From: an uncultured Clostridia bacterium
GTDB lineage: Bacteria; Bacillota; Clostridia; Oscillospirales; Ruminococcaceae
NCBI GenBank assembly: GCA_937891895.1
Contig: CALATN010000218.1
Location: 9,472-73,471 of the forward strand
Direction: 5' to 3'
DNA: 64,000 bases
The notes below the pieces were generated by a model that did not search any database, was not told where the DNA came from, and was given only the letters and a program-made list of their open reading frames with translations. Made by a program: the position numbers and the translations under genes. Positions 16,348-24,500 of this stretch are shown piece by piece. Numbering within the stretch: the first letter of the stretch is position 1; the number at the start of each line of letters is the position of its first letter.

Positions 16348-19272
16348 ATGAGTAAAGTGTATTCACTGGGTATCGACGTAGGTTCAACGACAGTTAAAAC
16401 GGTCATTCTTGACGATAACAGCGAGATAATCCGTTCACGCTATCAGCGCCATTTTTCCAAGGTAAGAGAAACGGTTGCGGAGCAGCTGGAGGAAATCGCA
16501 AATGAATATTCGGGCTGTGAGTTCCGTTTAAGCATTACGGGCTCGGCAGGTCTTGGTCTTGCAAATGCGGCAGGTCTGCCTTTTGTGCAGGAGGTTTTCG
16601 GTGCGTTTATCGCAGTAAATCACAGCTACCCCGACGCTGACGTTGTAATCGAGCTTGGCGGTGAGGACGCTAAAATCATCTTCCTGACTGGCGGCGTTGA
16701 ACAGCGTATGAACGGCTCCTGTGCAGGCGGTACAGGTGCGTTTATCGACCAGATGGCTACACTTCTCGGTATTACAACTGACGAAATGGACAATATGGCA
16801 CTGAAGGCGGAGAAGCTTTATCCTATCGCTTCACGCTGCGGTGTTTTTGCTAAATCCGACATCCAGCCTTTGCTCAATCAGGGCGCAAAGCGCGAGGATA
16901 TCGCCGCTTCAATTTTCCAGGCGGTAGTTGACCAGACAGTTTCGGGTCTTGCTCAGGGACGTGAAATCAAGGGAAAGGTTCTTTTCCTCGGCGGTCCTCT
17001 CTCTTTCCAGAAGGGTCTGCGCAAGGCTTTCGTGAACAGCCTCAAGCTTTCCGACGAGAATGCAATCTTCCCCGAAAATGCGCCTTGCTTTATGGCTTTC
17101 GGCTGTGCGCTCCACGCTAAGGAGTCCAGCGAGCCTATGGCAATTGACGAGGTTATCGAAAGAGTTAAAACAGCAAAGGCGAGCGACGACATCGTAACAG
17201 GCGAGCCGCTGTTTACCTCAAAGGAAGAATACAACAAGTTCGTTGACCGTCACAAGGCTTGTGACCTCAAATATGCTGATATCAATACCTACGAGGGCGA
17301 GGCTTACCTCGGTATCGACGCAGGCTCAACAACCACAAAGCTTGTGCTTATCACACCAAAGGGTGAGCTTCTTTATCAGCACTACTGCTCCAGTATGGGC
17401 AGACCGCTCGACATTATTTCCTCAAAGCTGAAGGAAATCTACAGTCTGACAGGCAACAGAATTACTATTGCTTCTTCTGCTGTAACAGGCTACGGTGAAG
17501 ACCTCATCAAGGCTGGTCTTGGCATTGACAACGGTATCGTTGAAACCGTTGCACACTACAAGGCGGCAAGCTTCTTTGAGCCTGAGGTTGACTTCATTAT
17601 CGACATCGGCGGTCAGGATATCAAGTGCTTCAAAATCAAGAACAAGGCTATCGACAGCATTATGCTCAACGAGGCTTGTTCCTCGGGATGCGGCTCATTT
17701 ATCCAGACTTTTGCGCTTGCTCTCGGCTACGATATTGCTGAATTTTCTCAGCTTGGACTTTTTGCTGAACGTCCTGTTGACCTTGGCTCACGCTGTACAG
17801 TATTTATGAACAGCTCCGTTAAGCAGGCACAGAAGGACGGCGCTTCCGTTGAGGATATTTCCGCAGGTCTTTCCGCTTCTATCATCAAGAACGCAATCTA
17901 CAAGGTAATCCGTGCTAAGTCTACGGACGAGCTTGGCAAGCATATCGTTGTTCAGGGCGGTACGTTCCTTAACGATGCAGTGCTCCGTTCCTTTGAGCTT
18001 GAGCTTGGCAGAAACGTTGTACGTCCTGCAATTGCTGGTCTTATGGGCGCATTCGGCTGTGCGCTTTATGCAATGGAAAACCGTAAGGAAAAGTCCACGC
18101 TTATTCCCGCAGAACAGCTTGAAAACTTTACATACTCCGCAAAGCAGATCAACTGTAACGGCTGTACCGCACACTGCGGTCTTACCGTTATCACCTTTGC
18201 TGACGGCCACAAATTCATCAGCGGAAACCGCTGTGAAAAGGGTGCAGGCATAAAGGTGGACGGCGAAAAACTTTGTCTTTACGAATACAAATACAACCGC
18301 CTGCTCAGCGTTGTGGAGGAAAAGCCTGCACAGCCAAAGGCCAAGGTTGGTCTGCCGCTTTGCCTCGGCTTCTATGAGCAGCTTCCTTTCTGGCACAGAG
18401 CACTTACAGACCTTGGTTTTGAAGTTATTATCAGCGAGGAAAGTACCCGTGACATCTACTACAAGGGTCAGCATACAATTCCATCCGATACGGTTTGTTA
18501 CCCCGCAAAGCTTGCTCACGGCCATATTCTCAGCCTGCTTGAGCGCGGCGCAGATTTCATTTTCTACCCATGTGAAAGCTACAACATCGACGAGGGTCAG
18601 AGTGACAACCACTACAACTGTCCTGTTGTTGCGTACTATCCTGAGCTGTTGAAGGCTAATACAAACGAGCTTAACGATGACAACTTCCTCCACCCGTATA
18701 TCGACATCAACCTTGAAAAGCACTTTGCCGAAGCAATGAGCAAGTCCCTTGCAAAGTACGGCGTAACAAAGGCGCAGGCAAAGGCTGTATGGGCCAAGTC
18801 CATGGAAGCTATGGAAAGCTACCGCAAGGACGTTGTGAAGAAGGGCGAGGAAATTATCGAAAAGGCAAGAGCAAAGAATATGCCGATTATTGTCCTTTCG
18901 GGACGTCCTTACCATATCGACCCCGAAATCAACCACGGTATCCAGAAGCTTATCACAAGTCTGGGACTCGCTGTTATCACAGAGGACAGCGTTGCTCACC
19001 TTGCAGATACACCAACACTTACCGTACTTAACCAGTGGACTTATCATTCACGTCTTTACCGTGCCGCTAAGTACGTTACAACACAGCCCGATATGCAGCT
19101 TGTACAGCTTGTTTCATTCGGCTGCGGTATCGATGCTATCACAACCGACGAGGTGCGTTCAATCCTCGAAGACGGCGGCAAGCTCTATACACAGCTTAAA
19201 ATCGACGAAATCAATAACCTCGGCGCAGCTAAAATCAGACTCAGGAGTCTGGTTGCCGCAATGTCGAAGTAA
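16348..19272 (+). CDS. Two-headed 2-hydroxyacyl-CoA dehydratase activase (BadF/HgdC type)
   Basis: 974 residues. Two ASKHA ATPase domains are fused in tandem: the first at about 1-260 (LGIDVGSTTVKTVIL, NGSCAGGTGAF) and the second at about 318-580 (LGIDAGSTTTKLVLI, IDIGGQDIKC, NEACSSGCGSF). A Cys-rich patch follows (INCNGCTAHCG), then a CoA-enzyme-activase/DUF2229 domain at about 665-900 (HTIPSDTVCYPAKL, SGRPYHIDPEINHG). Known relatives use ATP to push electrons through a 4Fe-4S cluster into dehydratases or reductases. No dehydratase subunits are adjacent, so the partner is unknown. Long clostridial relatives are, as I recall, about 1400 residues; this one lacks most of the C-terminal part. 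Confidence 0.85.
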   Translation: MSKVYSLGIDVGSTTVKTVILDDNSEIIRSRYQRHFSKVRETVAEQLEEIANEYSGCEFRLSITGSAGLGLANAAGLPFVQEVFGAFIAVNHSYPDADVVIELGGEDAKIIFLTGGVEQRMNGSCAGGTGAFIDQMATLLGITTDEMDNMALKAEKLYPIASRCGVFAKSDIQPLLNQGAKREDIAASIFQAVVDQTVSGLAQGREIKGKVLFLGGPLSFQKGLRKAFVNSLKLSDENAIFPENAPCFMAFGCALHAKESSEPMAIDEVIERVKTAKASDDIVTGEPLFTSKEEYNKFVDRHKACDLKYADINTYEGEAYLGIDAGSTTTKLVLITPKGELLYQHYCSSMGRPLDIISSKLKEIYSLTGNRITIASSAVTGYGEDLIKAGLGIDNGIVETVAHYKAASFFEPEVDFIIDIGGQDIKCFKIKNKAIDSIMLNEACSSGCGSFIQTFALALGYDIAEFSQLGLFAERPVDLGSRCTVFMNSSVKQAQKDGASVEDISAGLSASIIKNAIYKVIRAKSTDELGKHIVVQGGTFLNDAVLRSFELELGRNVVRPAIAGLMGAFGCALYAMENRKEKSTLIPAEQLENFTYSAKQINCNGCTAHCGLTVITFADGHKFISGNRCEKGAGIKVDGEKLCLYEYKYNRLLSVVEEKPAQPKAKVGLPLCLGFYEQLPFWHRALTDLGFEVIISEESTRDIYYKGQHTIPSDTVCYPAKLAHGHILSLLERGADFIFYPCESYNIDEGQSDNHYNCPVVAYYPELLKANTNELNDDNFLHPYIDINLEKHFAEAMSKSLAKYGVTKAQAKAVWAKSMEAMESYRKDVVKKGEEIIEKARAKNMPIIVLSGRPYHIDPEINHGIQKLITSLGLAVITEDSVAHLADTPTLTVLNQWTYHSRLYRAAKYVTTQPDMQLVQLVSFGCGIDAITTDEVRSILEDGGKLYTQLKIDEINNLGAAKIRLRSLVAAMSK

Positions 19273-19280
19273 AGAAAAAA

Positions 19281-19509
19281 ATAATGGGTTTCCAAAGGGG
19301 ACAGTGTCCCCTTTGGTAGGGTTTTTAGGGGCAACGCCCCTAAATCGCCGTCCGCAGACGGCGAAACTCCTAACCAAACGCTTGCGTTTGGTTTCTTCGC
19401 CCGCAGGCGTGCTTTAAGCGCATCTAAAGGGTGAATTTTGAGGCGGCAAGCCTCAAAAGAGGGATTTTCTGCAAGAGAGAAAATCCCTAACAATGGCGAA
19501 GCCATTGTT
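19281..19509 (+). repeat. Multi-hairpin repeat array, copy A
   Basis: Consecutive hairpins, nearly end to end: 19292-19316 (11-bp stem, CCAAAGGGGAC), 19324-19344 (TTTAGGGGC, loop AAC), 19345-19364 (TCGCCGTC, loop CGCA), 19372-19393 (AACCAAACGC, loop TT), 19398-19409 (CGCC, loop CGCA), 19436-19458 (TTTTGAGGC), 19460-19488 (AGGGATTTTCT) and 19489-19509 (AACAATGGC, loop GAA). The first about 65 bases are almost identical to copy B at 63841. Short open frames crossing it are by-products of the palindromes. Confidence 0.9.
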
Positions 19510-19577
19510 TACAGCGCACGAAGTCACTGTCAATCTATCCGCATAAAACAAACCATACACAACAAGGAGAAGTCAAA

Positions 19578-19994
19578 ATGAAAAAATTCGCCATAATCAC
19601 TTTTTTCTGGCTTTTGATTTTTGCTGTTTCACTTGCTGTCGGAATAAGAGTAGGCTTTTTCATAAGACCAAACGCTGAGGTTTATGCTGTTTGCGGTGAT
19701 GAGAGTATCAGGCTTTCTGATGAGGATGCTGAACAGGTTGTCTATATTCTGCGTATGAAGTATGATACAGCAATAAGCGGCAAGTGTCCCCGTGATTATG
19801 AGGTTGGCTTTGACATTGACGGAAAACGTTATGAGATTGCTCTTGACGGGTGCAACAGCGTTGGTGTATATAATGCTGACGGTGAATACATTGGCGGCGG
19901 TTGTGCATTTTTTGAAGGCTACTCAGTCAATCCCTATTACTATAAATATTTTGACAATGAAGTTATTGGCGAATGTTTAAGTACGGACAATTAA
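19578..19994 (+). CDS. Small membrane-anchored protein of unknown function
   Basis: 138 residues. One N-terminal membrane helix (about 5-27, ITFFWLLIFAVSLAVGI) is followed by a soluble domain that should lie outside. Features include GDESIRLSDEDAEQVVYILR and a Gly/Tyr-rich C-terminal half. Lys/Arg are scarce and no lipobox is seen. CAAGGAGAAGT supports the ATG. It lies between the hairpin array and the MmcQ/HAD fusion, 20 bases before the latter. I do not recognise the family. Confidence 0.65.
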   Translation: MKKFAIITFFWLLIFAVSLAVGIRVGFFIRPNAEVYAVCGDESIRLSDEDAEQVVYILRMKYDTAISGKCPRDYEVGFDIDGKRYEIALDGCNSVGVYNADGEYIGGGCAFFEGYSVNPYYYKYFDNEVIGECLSTDN

Positions 19995-20014
19995 ATATGG
20001 GGACGGGGTAAATT

Positions 20015-20860
20015 ATGACACACGAAGAAATACTGAAATACTGTCTTTCAAAAAACGGTGCCTATGAAGATCACCCTTTTGGCGATGGGTCAACCGTTGT
20101 CAAGGTCAGAAAGCGTATTTTTGCACAGCTTTTTTATCTGAAAGGCGAACCAATGCTCACATTTAACGGTGATGCTATGACGGGTGATTTTTACAGAGCG
20201 ATGTTCCCCGACGATGTAAAAAGAGGGTATCATTGTCCGCCTGTTCAACAGCCTTATTTCAACACCGTCAATCTGAATGGAAGTGTTCCCAATGAGGAAA
20301 TTTTGCGAATGCTTGACGGGTCTTACAGATATGTTGTTTCAAAGCTTGTAAAGAAGGTGCAGAAAGAATTGGCAATTGATACAAAAAACATAACACACCT
20401 TATCTTTGACTGGGGCGACACGCTTATGGCTGATGACCCCGATATAAAACAGGCAATGTACCTGTGGGACAAAATCACGGTTATGCAGGGTGTTGCGGAA
20501 ACAATGCCTTATCTGCACGGCAAATATGTCTGCACGGTCGGCTCAAATGCAGGCGAGTCGGACGCACTTGCTATGAAAAAAGCATTTGAGAGAGTAAGCC
20601 TTGACGGTTGTTTTGATTATTATTTCACATCAAAGGAGCTGGGTGCAAGAAAACCCGACACAGCTTTCTTTGACAGTATTGTGCAAAAGCTTGGCACGGT
20701 TGCTGAAAATGCGGTTATGATTGGCAACGATTATGCAAAGGACATTTCGGGTGCTAAAAAAGCAGGTCTGAAAACGGTGCTGATTACTGCGGAAAAGGGA
20801 GATTATCCCGACGCAGATTTTGTTGTAAAAGCATTTGATGAGATTAAAGATATTTTATAG
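20015..20860 (+). CDS. MmcQ/YjbR-like domain fused to a HAD-family domain
   Basis: 281 residues. Residues 1-118 match the MmcQ/YjbR (CyaY-like fold) pattern: ILKYCLSKNGAYEDHPFGDG near the start, then YFNTVNLNGSVPNEEILRML. Residues about 130-281 are a HAD-like hydrolase: motif I DWGDTL, motif II region VGSNAG, the Lys region ELGARKPDTAFF and motif III GNDYAKDISGAKKAG. In motif I the second Asp of the usual DxDxT is Gly, so ordinary phosphatase chemistry may be altered. GGGGACGGGG precedes the ATG. The two domains usually occur as separate proteins. Substrate unknown. Confidence 0.8.
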   Translation: MTHEEILKYCLSKNGAYEDHPFGDGSTVVKVRKRIFAQLFYLKGEPMLTFNGDAMTGDFYRAMFPDDVKRGYHCPPVQQPYFNTVNLNGSVPNEEILRMLDGSYRYVVSKLVKKVQKELAIDTKNITHLIFDWGDTLMADDPDIKQAMYLWDKITVMQGVAETMPYLHGKYVCTVGSNAGESDALAMKKAFERVSLDGCFDYYFTSKELGARKPDTAFFDSIVQKLGTVAENAVMIGNDYAKDISGAKKAGLKTVLITAEKGDYPDADFVVKAFDEIKDIL

Positions 20861-20880
20861 TTTTTATCATAGGAATCACG

Positions 20881-20909
20881 TCTAAAACGTGTCACTGGCA
20901 CATTTTAGA
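20881..20909 (+). terminator. Stem-loop after the MmcQ/HAD gene
   Basis: TCTAAAACGTG (20881-20891) pairs with CACATTTTAGA (20899-20909) with one mismatch and a 7-nt loop. No T tract follows. A weaker outer pairing of TATAGTTT and AAACTATA encloses it. It probably marks the transcript end but could be another member of the hairpin repeats. Confidence 0.45.
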
Positions 20910-20934
20910 GGGCAGTATTGTTTTAAACTATAAA

Positions 20935-21107
20935 AGGAGGGGCGGTCTTGTTCGCCCCTCCTCGGAAAACTGTCGTTTTCCTCACCTCATGCTCCGTTTT
21001 ATTGCATGGGGAATTTCGCCCTCTGCGGAGGGCGACCAAAGGCTCTGCCTTTGGAAACCGCAACCTTGAAAGGTTGACGAACTTTTTAGTCAGCAGCGTT
21101 GCTGCTG
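20935..21107 (-). repeat. Multi-hairpin repeat array, copy C (inverted)
   Basis: Hairpins in + coordinates: 20935-20962 (AGGAGGGGCG stem), 20964-20981 (GGAAAAC, loop TGTC), 21016-21035 (TCGCCCTC, loop TGCG), 21036-21054 (CCAAAGGC, loop TCT), 21062-21075 (AACCTT) and 21091-21107 (CAGCAGC, loop GTT). Read on the minus strand, the CCAAAG hairpin is followed directly by the TCGC..GCGA hairpin with loop CGCA. These correspond to the first and third hairpins of copy A, so copy C is an inverted, rearranged relative. Confidence 0.75.
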
Positions 21108-21135
21108 TAAAACACATACAAATAGGAGTTTTAAA

Positions 21136-22368
21136 ATGGAAAATTTCAAGATTATCGAAGGCGGCGTGTGTGCCGCAAAGGGCTTCAAGGCAAGCGGTCT
21201 TTACTGCGGCATCAAGGAGAACCCTACAAAGAAGAATGACATCTGTCTGATTGTTTCAGACGTTATGTGCAACGCGGCTGGCGTGTACACCTCAAACAAG
21301 GTCAAGGGTGCGCCTGTTGTTGTTACAAAGAACAACCTTGCAAAAAGCGGCGGTAAGGCTATGGCTGTTATCGCAAACTCAAAGAACGCCAACACCTGCA
21401 ACGCTGACGGCGAGGAAAAGGCACTGGAAATGTGCAAGCTTACCGCTGACGCTCTCGGCATTGCACCAGAACAGGTTATCGTTGCTTCAACAGGCGTAAT
21501 TGGTCAGATACTGCCTATCGAGCCAATCCGTGAAGCTGTCCCTGAGCTTGTGAAGAAGCTTTCCTACGATGGCAACCTTGAGGCTGCAACTGCTATTATG
21601 ACAACCGACACCGTGAAGAAGGAGTACGCTGTTGAATTCGAAATCGGTGGCAAGCTTTGCAAAATGGGCGGTATGGCTAAGGGCAGCGGTATGATTCACC
21701 CTAATATGGCTACAACCCTCAACTTTATCACAACTGACTGTGCGATTTCTGCTGAGCTTCTCCAGAAAGCACTTTCCGAAATCGTGAAGATTACATATAA
21801 CTGTCTTTCCGTTGACGGCGACCAGTCCACAAACGACACCTGTATGCTTATGTCCTCGGGACTTGCCGAAAATGCGGAAATTACTGAGGAAAACGCTGAT
21901 TTTGCTACATTCAAGGACGCTCTTTATCAGGTTATGGCTAACCTTACAAGAATGCTTGCAAAGGACGGCGAGGGTGCTACAAAGCTTCTTACCTGCGTTT
22001 GTTCCTCTGCACCTGACCTTGATACAGCTATCATTGTTGCAAAGAGCGTAATCCGTTCTCCGCTGTTCAAGTGCGCAATGTTCGGCGCTGACGCTAACTG
22101 GGGACGTGTTCTCTGTGCAATCGGTTACGCTGAGGCTGATTTCGACATCACAAAGGTTGATGTTGACCTTGGTTCAAAGGCTGGACGCATCGCAGTTTGC
22201 CGCAACGGTGCAGGTGTAGAATTTTCCGAGGATGAGGCAAAGGTTGTTCTCACCGAGGACGAAATCGAGATTTACATTGAGCTTAATTCGGGCGACGCAA
22301 AGGCAACAGCTTGGGGCTGTGACCTTACTTATGATTACGTTAAGATCAACGGGGATTACAGGTCTTAA
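21136..22368 (+). CDS. argJ: Bifunctional ornithine acetyltransferase / N-acetylglutamate synthase
   Basis: 410 residues, normal length. It transfers acetyl from N-acetylornithine to glutamate (and may use acetyl-CoA), running the cyclic arginine pathway. The precursor self-cleaves before the Thr of the KGSGMIHPNMATTL motif; this Thr is residue 193 here. Other family segments are NSKNANTCNADGE, VIASTGVIGQ and DGDQSTNDTCMLM near the catalytic centre, and FGADANWGRVLCAIGYAEAD. AATAGGAGTT precedes the ATG. It starts the arginine cluster; argC is not present in the window. Confidence 0.95.
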   Translation: MENFKIIEGGVCAAKGFKASGLYCGIKENPTKKNDICLIVSDVMCNAAGVYTSNKVKGAPVVVTKNNLAKSGGKAMAVIANSKNANTCNADGEEKALEMCKLTADALGIAPEQVIVASTGVIGQILPIEPIREAVPELVKKLSYDGNLEAATAIMTTDTVKKEYAVEFEIGGKLCKMGGMAKGSGMIHPNMATTLNFITTDCAISAELLQKALSEIVKITYNCLSVDGDQSTNDTCMLMSSGLAENAEITEENADFATFKDALYQVMANLTRMLAKDGEGATKLLTCVCSSAPDLDTAIIVAKSVIRSPLFKCAMFGADANWGRVLCAIGYAEADFDITKVDVDLGSKAGRIAVCRNGAGVEFSEDEAKVVLTEDEIEIYIELNSGDAKATAWGCDLTYDYVKINGDYRS

Positions 22369-22416
22369 TTCGCAATGCGTAATTCGTAATAATTTTACGC
22401 AAGGGAGAGAGTAGAA

Positions 22417-22971
22417 ATGACAGAGGGAAACGGCACTTTTGACCGTCAGATTGCGGTAAAATTCAATCGTCACCTTGAAAGCGGCGAGTATATCGTGTGG
22501 TGCGGAAGGGCACTTGCAAGCAAGGTAAACATCAGGCAGATGGGTACAAAGCTGTATTTGATTTTCTTCGCAACGATATGGACAGCTTTTGCGCTGTTCT
22601 GGACATTCGGTGTGTTCAGATCGGGTGGCGGTGTTATGGGTTTTTTCGGTGTACCGTTTATTATTATCGGCATTTTCCTTTTCATCAAGGCTTTCACTAC
22701 AGGCAGTGAAAAGGCATACTTTGCGGTAACGAATATGCGTATTCTGAAAGTCAGCGGGCACGGCTTTGAAATGGAGTATCTGAAAAATGTTTCTTCCGTG
22801 CAGATAAATGAAAAGGGCAAAAGGGCTGACATTACCTACTCAATCGAGTATCAGGGCGAACAGAACGTAATTGTTGGAAACGGTGCAATCTGCGGGCTTG
22901 ACCCTGAGGAAGCGGAGAATGTGCGTTATATAATCGAAAGTGAAAGTTCAAAGGCGCATATGTATTCGTAA
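22417..22971 (+). CDS. PH-like membrane protein, first of a tandem pair
   Basis: 184 residues. After about 45 residues (LESGEYIVWCGRALAS) come two membrane helices (about 48-70 and 72-92), then a bacterial PH-like beta domain (about 95-180; FAVTNMRILKVSGHGFEMEY). The next gene encodes a paralogue of the same layout. Bacterial PH-like domain proteins are mostly uncharacterised. It lies between argJ and argB, so it is probably co-transcribed with them, with no obvious link to arginine synthesis. Confidence 0.7.
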   Translation: MTEGNGTFDRQIAVKFNRHLESGEYIVWCGRALASKVNIRQMGTKLYLIFFATIWTAFALFWTFGVFRSGGGVMGFFGVPFIIIGIFLFIKAFTTGSEKAYFAVTNMRILKVSGHGFEMEYLKNVSSVQINEKGKRADITYSIEYQGEQNVIVGNGAICGLDPEEAENVRYIIESESSKAHMYS

Positions 22972-22982
22972 CGGAGGAGAAA

Positions 22983-23558
22983 ATGTCGGAAAATAGCACT
23001 AATGGAATTGACGTGTTGCTTGAAAAGAAATTCAAGCGGTATCTGAAAAAAGATGAGTGTATTGTATGGGCAGGTGCTTCGCTTGAGGGCTATGAAAGTG
23101 GATGGGTTTTTTCTGAAAAAAGCCTGCACCTTGTTTTCGGCTTGCTGGTAGGGATTATGACTCTTGTATTTGCAGTTCCGACTATGCTTGTTGATGGCGA
23201 AATCAATTTTGTTGCTGTGGCGATTGTAGCGGTGTGTGTCGTGATTGTTGCAAATTCATTCAGAAAGCCAAAGCTGAAAAAAGCTTTTTTTGCGGTGACC
23301 AACAAACGTATACTTACTCTGATATGGGGACAGTTATTTCAAACAGCCCTTAAAGATGTTGTTTCGGCAGAGTTGCGGCAGAGAACAGTGTATGAAAGCG
23401 GTATGCTGATTGAAGCAAATGACGTTGTATACACAATTGAAAAATTATCGGGCAATGTGAGTCGGAAAGATTATATCGGTGGCTTCAGCGAGGAAGATGC
23501 GGAATTTGTCCGCAGAATTATTGAGGAAGAAAGTGCAAAGGCACTTGTTGAATTATAA
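22983..23558 (+). CDS. PH-like membrane protein, second of a tandem pair
   Basis: 191 residues, the same layout as the gene 11 bases upstream: an N-terminal KDECIVWAGASLEGYE segment, two membrane helices (about 45-90), then a PH-like domain beginning FFAVTNKRILTLIWGQL, and a shared C-terminal signature (EEDAEFVRRIIEEESAKA versus EEAENVRYIIESESSKA). Divergence is high apart from these segments, so the duplication is old. CGGAGGAGAAA precedes the ATG. Function unknown. Confidence 0.7.
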   Translation: MSENSTNGIDVLLEKKFKRYLKKDECIVWAGASLEGYESGWVFSEKSLHLVFGLLVGIMTLVFAVPTMLVDGEINFVAVAIVAVCVVIVANSFRKPKLKKAFFAVTNKRILTLIWGQLFQTALKDVVSAELRQRTVYESGMLIEANDVVYTIEKLSGNVSRKDYIGGFSEEDAEFVRRIIEEESAKALVEL

Positions 23559-23584
23559 ATAGAAAAAAGTTAGGAGAAAAGAAA

Positions 23585-24469
23585 ATGGATATCACAAATC
23601 TTACAAACGATATTAAAATTGAAAACGAGGTGCGTTCTAAAATTCTTATTGACGCACTCCCATATATTCAGCGCTACAGCGGCAAGATTGTTGTTGTAAA
23701 GTACGGCGGCAACGCTATGACAAACGAGGCTCTGAAAGACGCTGTTATGAGCGACATCGTGCTCCTTTCCCTTGTTGGTGTAAAGGTTGTTCTTGTTCAC
23801 GGCGGCGGTCCTGAAATCAACGATATGCTGAAAAGAGTGGGCATCGAAAGCAAATTCATCAACGGTCTGCGCTACACAGACGAGGCTACTGTTGATATCG
23901 TTAAGATGGTGCTTTCAGGCAAGGTCAACAAGGAGCTTGTTTCCCACCTTATCGAGCACGGCGGCAAGGCTCTCGGTCTTTGCGGCATTGACGGCGGCAT
24001 GATTACTGCGCACAAGATGGAGGGCGAGGTTGACCTCGGTTTCGTGGGTGAAATTGTTGACGTGAACACAACTCCTATCATTGACGCTCTTGACAAGGGA
24101 TATGTACCTGTTATTGCAACTGTTGCCTGCGATGAGGACGCTCAGACATACAACATTAACGCTGACACAGCTGCTGCAAGAATTGCGGCTGAACTCGGCG
24201 CTGAAAATCTCGTACTTATGACAGATATCGTGGGACTTCTCGAGGACAAGGACGACGACAGCACACTTATCCCTACAGTTCAGGTAAGTGAAGTTCCGTT
24301 CATGAAGAAGCAGGGTATCATCAGCGGCGGTATGATTCCTAAGATTGACTGCTGTGTTGAAGCTGTCAGACGCGGCGTACACAAGACCTGTATTATTGAC
24401 GGACGTGTTCCTCACTCTATCCTTATCGAGCTTCTCACTAACGAGGGTATCGGCACACAGTTCATCTGA
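23585..24469 (+). CDS. argB: Acetylglutamate kinase
   Basis: 294 residues. It phosphorylates N-acetylglutamate with ATP, the second step of arginine synthesis. Amino-acid-kinase motifs: VVVKYGGNAM (ATP), VLVHGGGPEIN (substrate Gly loop), GLRYTDEATVDIVKMVLSGK, and NADTAAARIAAELGAENLVLMTDI. The IISGGMIPKIDCC segment near the C-terminus contacts the nucleotide. The N-terminal extension of about 25 residues before the kinase core is the type found in hexameric, arginine-inhibited enzymes, so feedback inhibition is likely, though not proven. TTAGGAGAAAAG precedes the ATG. Confidence 0.95.
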   Translation: MDITNLTNDIKIENEVRSKILIDALPYIQRYSGKIVVVKYGGNAMTNEALKDAVMSDIVLLSLVGVKVVLVHGGGPEINDMLKRVGIESKFINGLRYTDEATVDIVKMVLSGKVNKELVSHLIEHGGKALGLCGIDGGMITAHKMEGEVDLGFVGEIVDVNTTPIIDALDKGYVPVIATVACDEDAQTYNINADTAAARIAAELGAENLVLMTDIVGLLEDKDDDSTLIPTVQVSEVPFMKKQGIISGGMIPKIDCCVEAVRRGVHKTCIIDGRVPHSILIELLTNEGIGTQFI

Positions 24470-24500
24470 TTTTTGGTAATTCATTTGTGGGGGTGTTGTC

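Noticed and set aside
17788..19047. A 419-codon open frame on the minus strand inside the activase gene
   Set aside because: It lies wholly opposite a well-conserved gene, has no ribosome site, and is rich in Cys and Val as expected from the complement of the host's codon use.
19185..19505. Short open frames across hairpin array A on both strands
   Set aside because: They are made of palindromic repeat sequence, appear on both strands and start inside the upstream gene; they are likely the source of spurious short protein annotations.
19281..19509. CRISPR array
   Set aside because: The palindromes differ from one another in sequence and length, have no constant spacer length, and no cas genes are near.
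20948..21250. A 100-codon frame running from array C into argJ
   Set aside because: It overlaps the start of argJ in another frame and consists largely of repeat hairpins.
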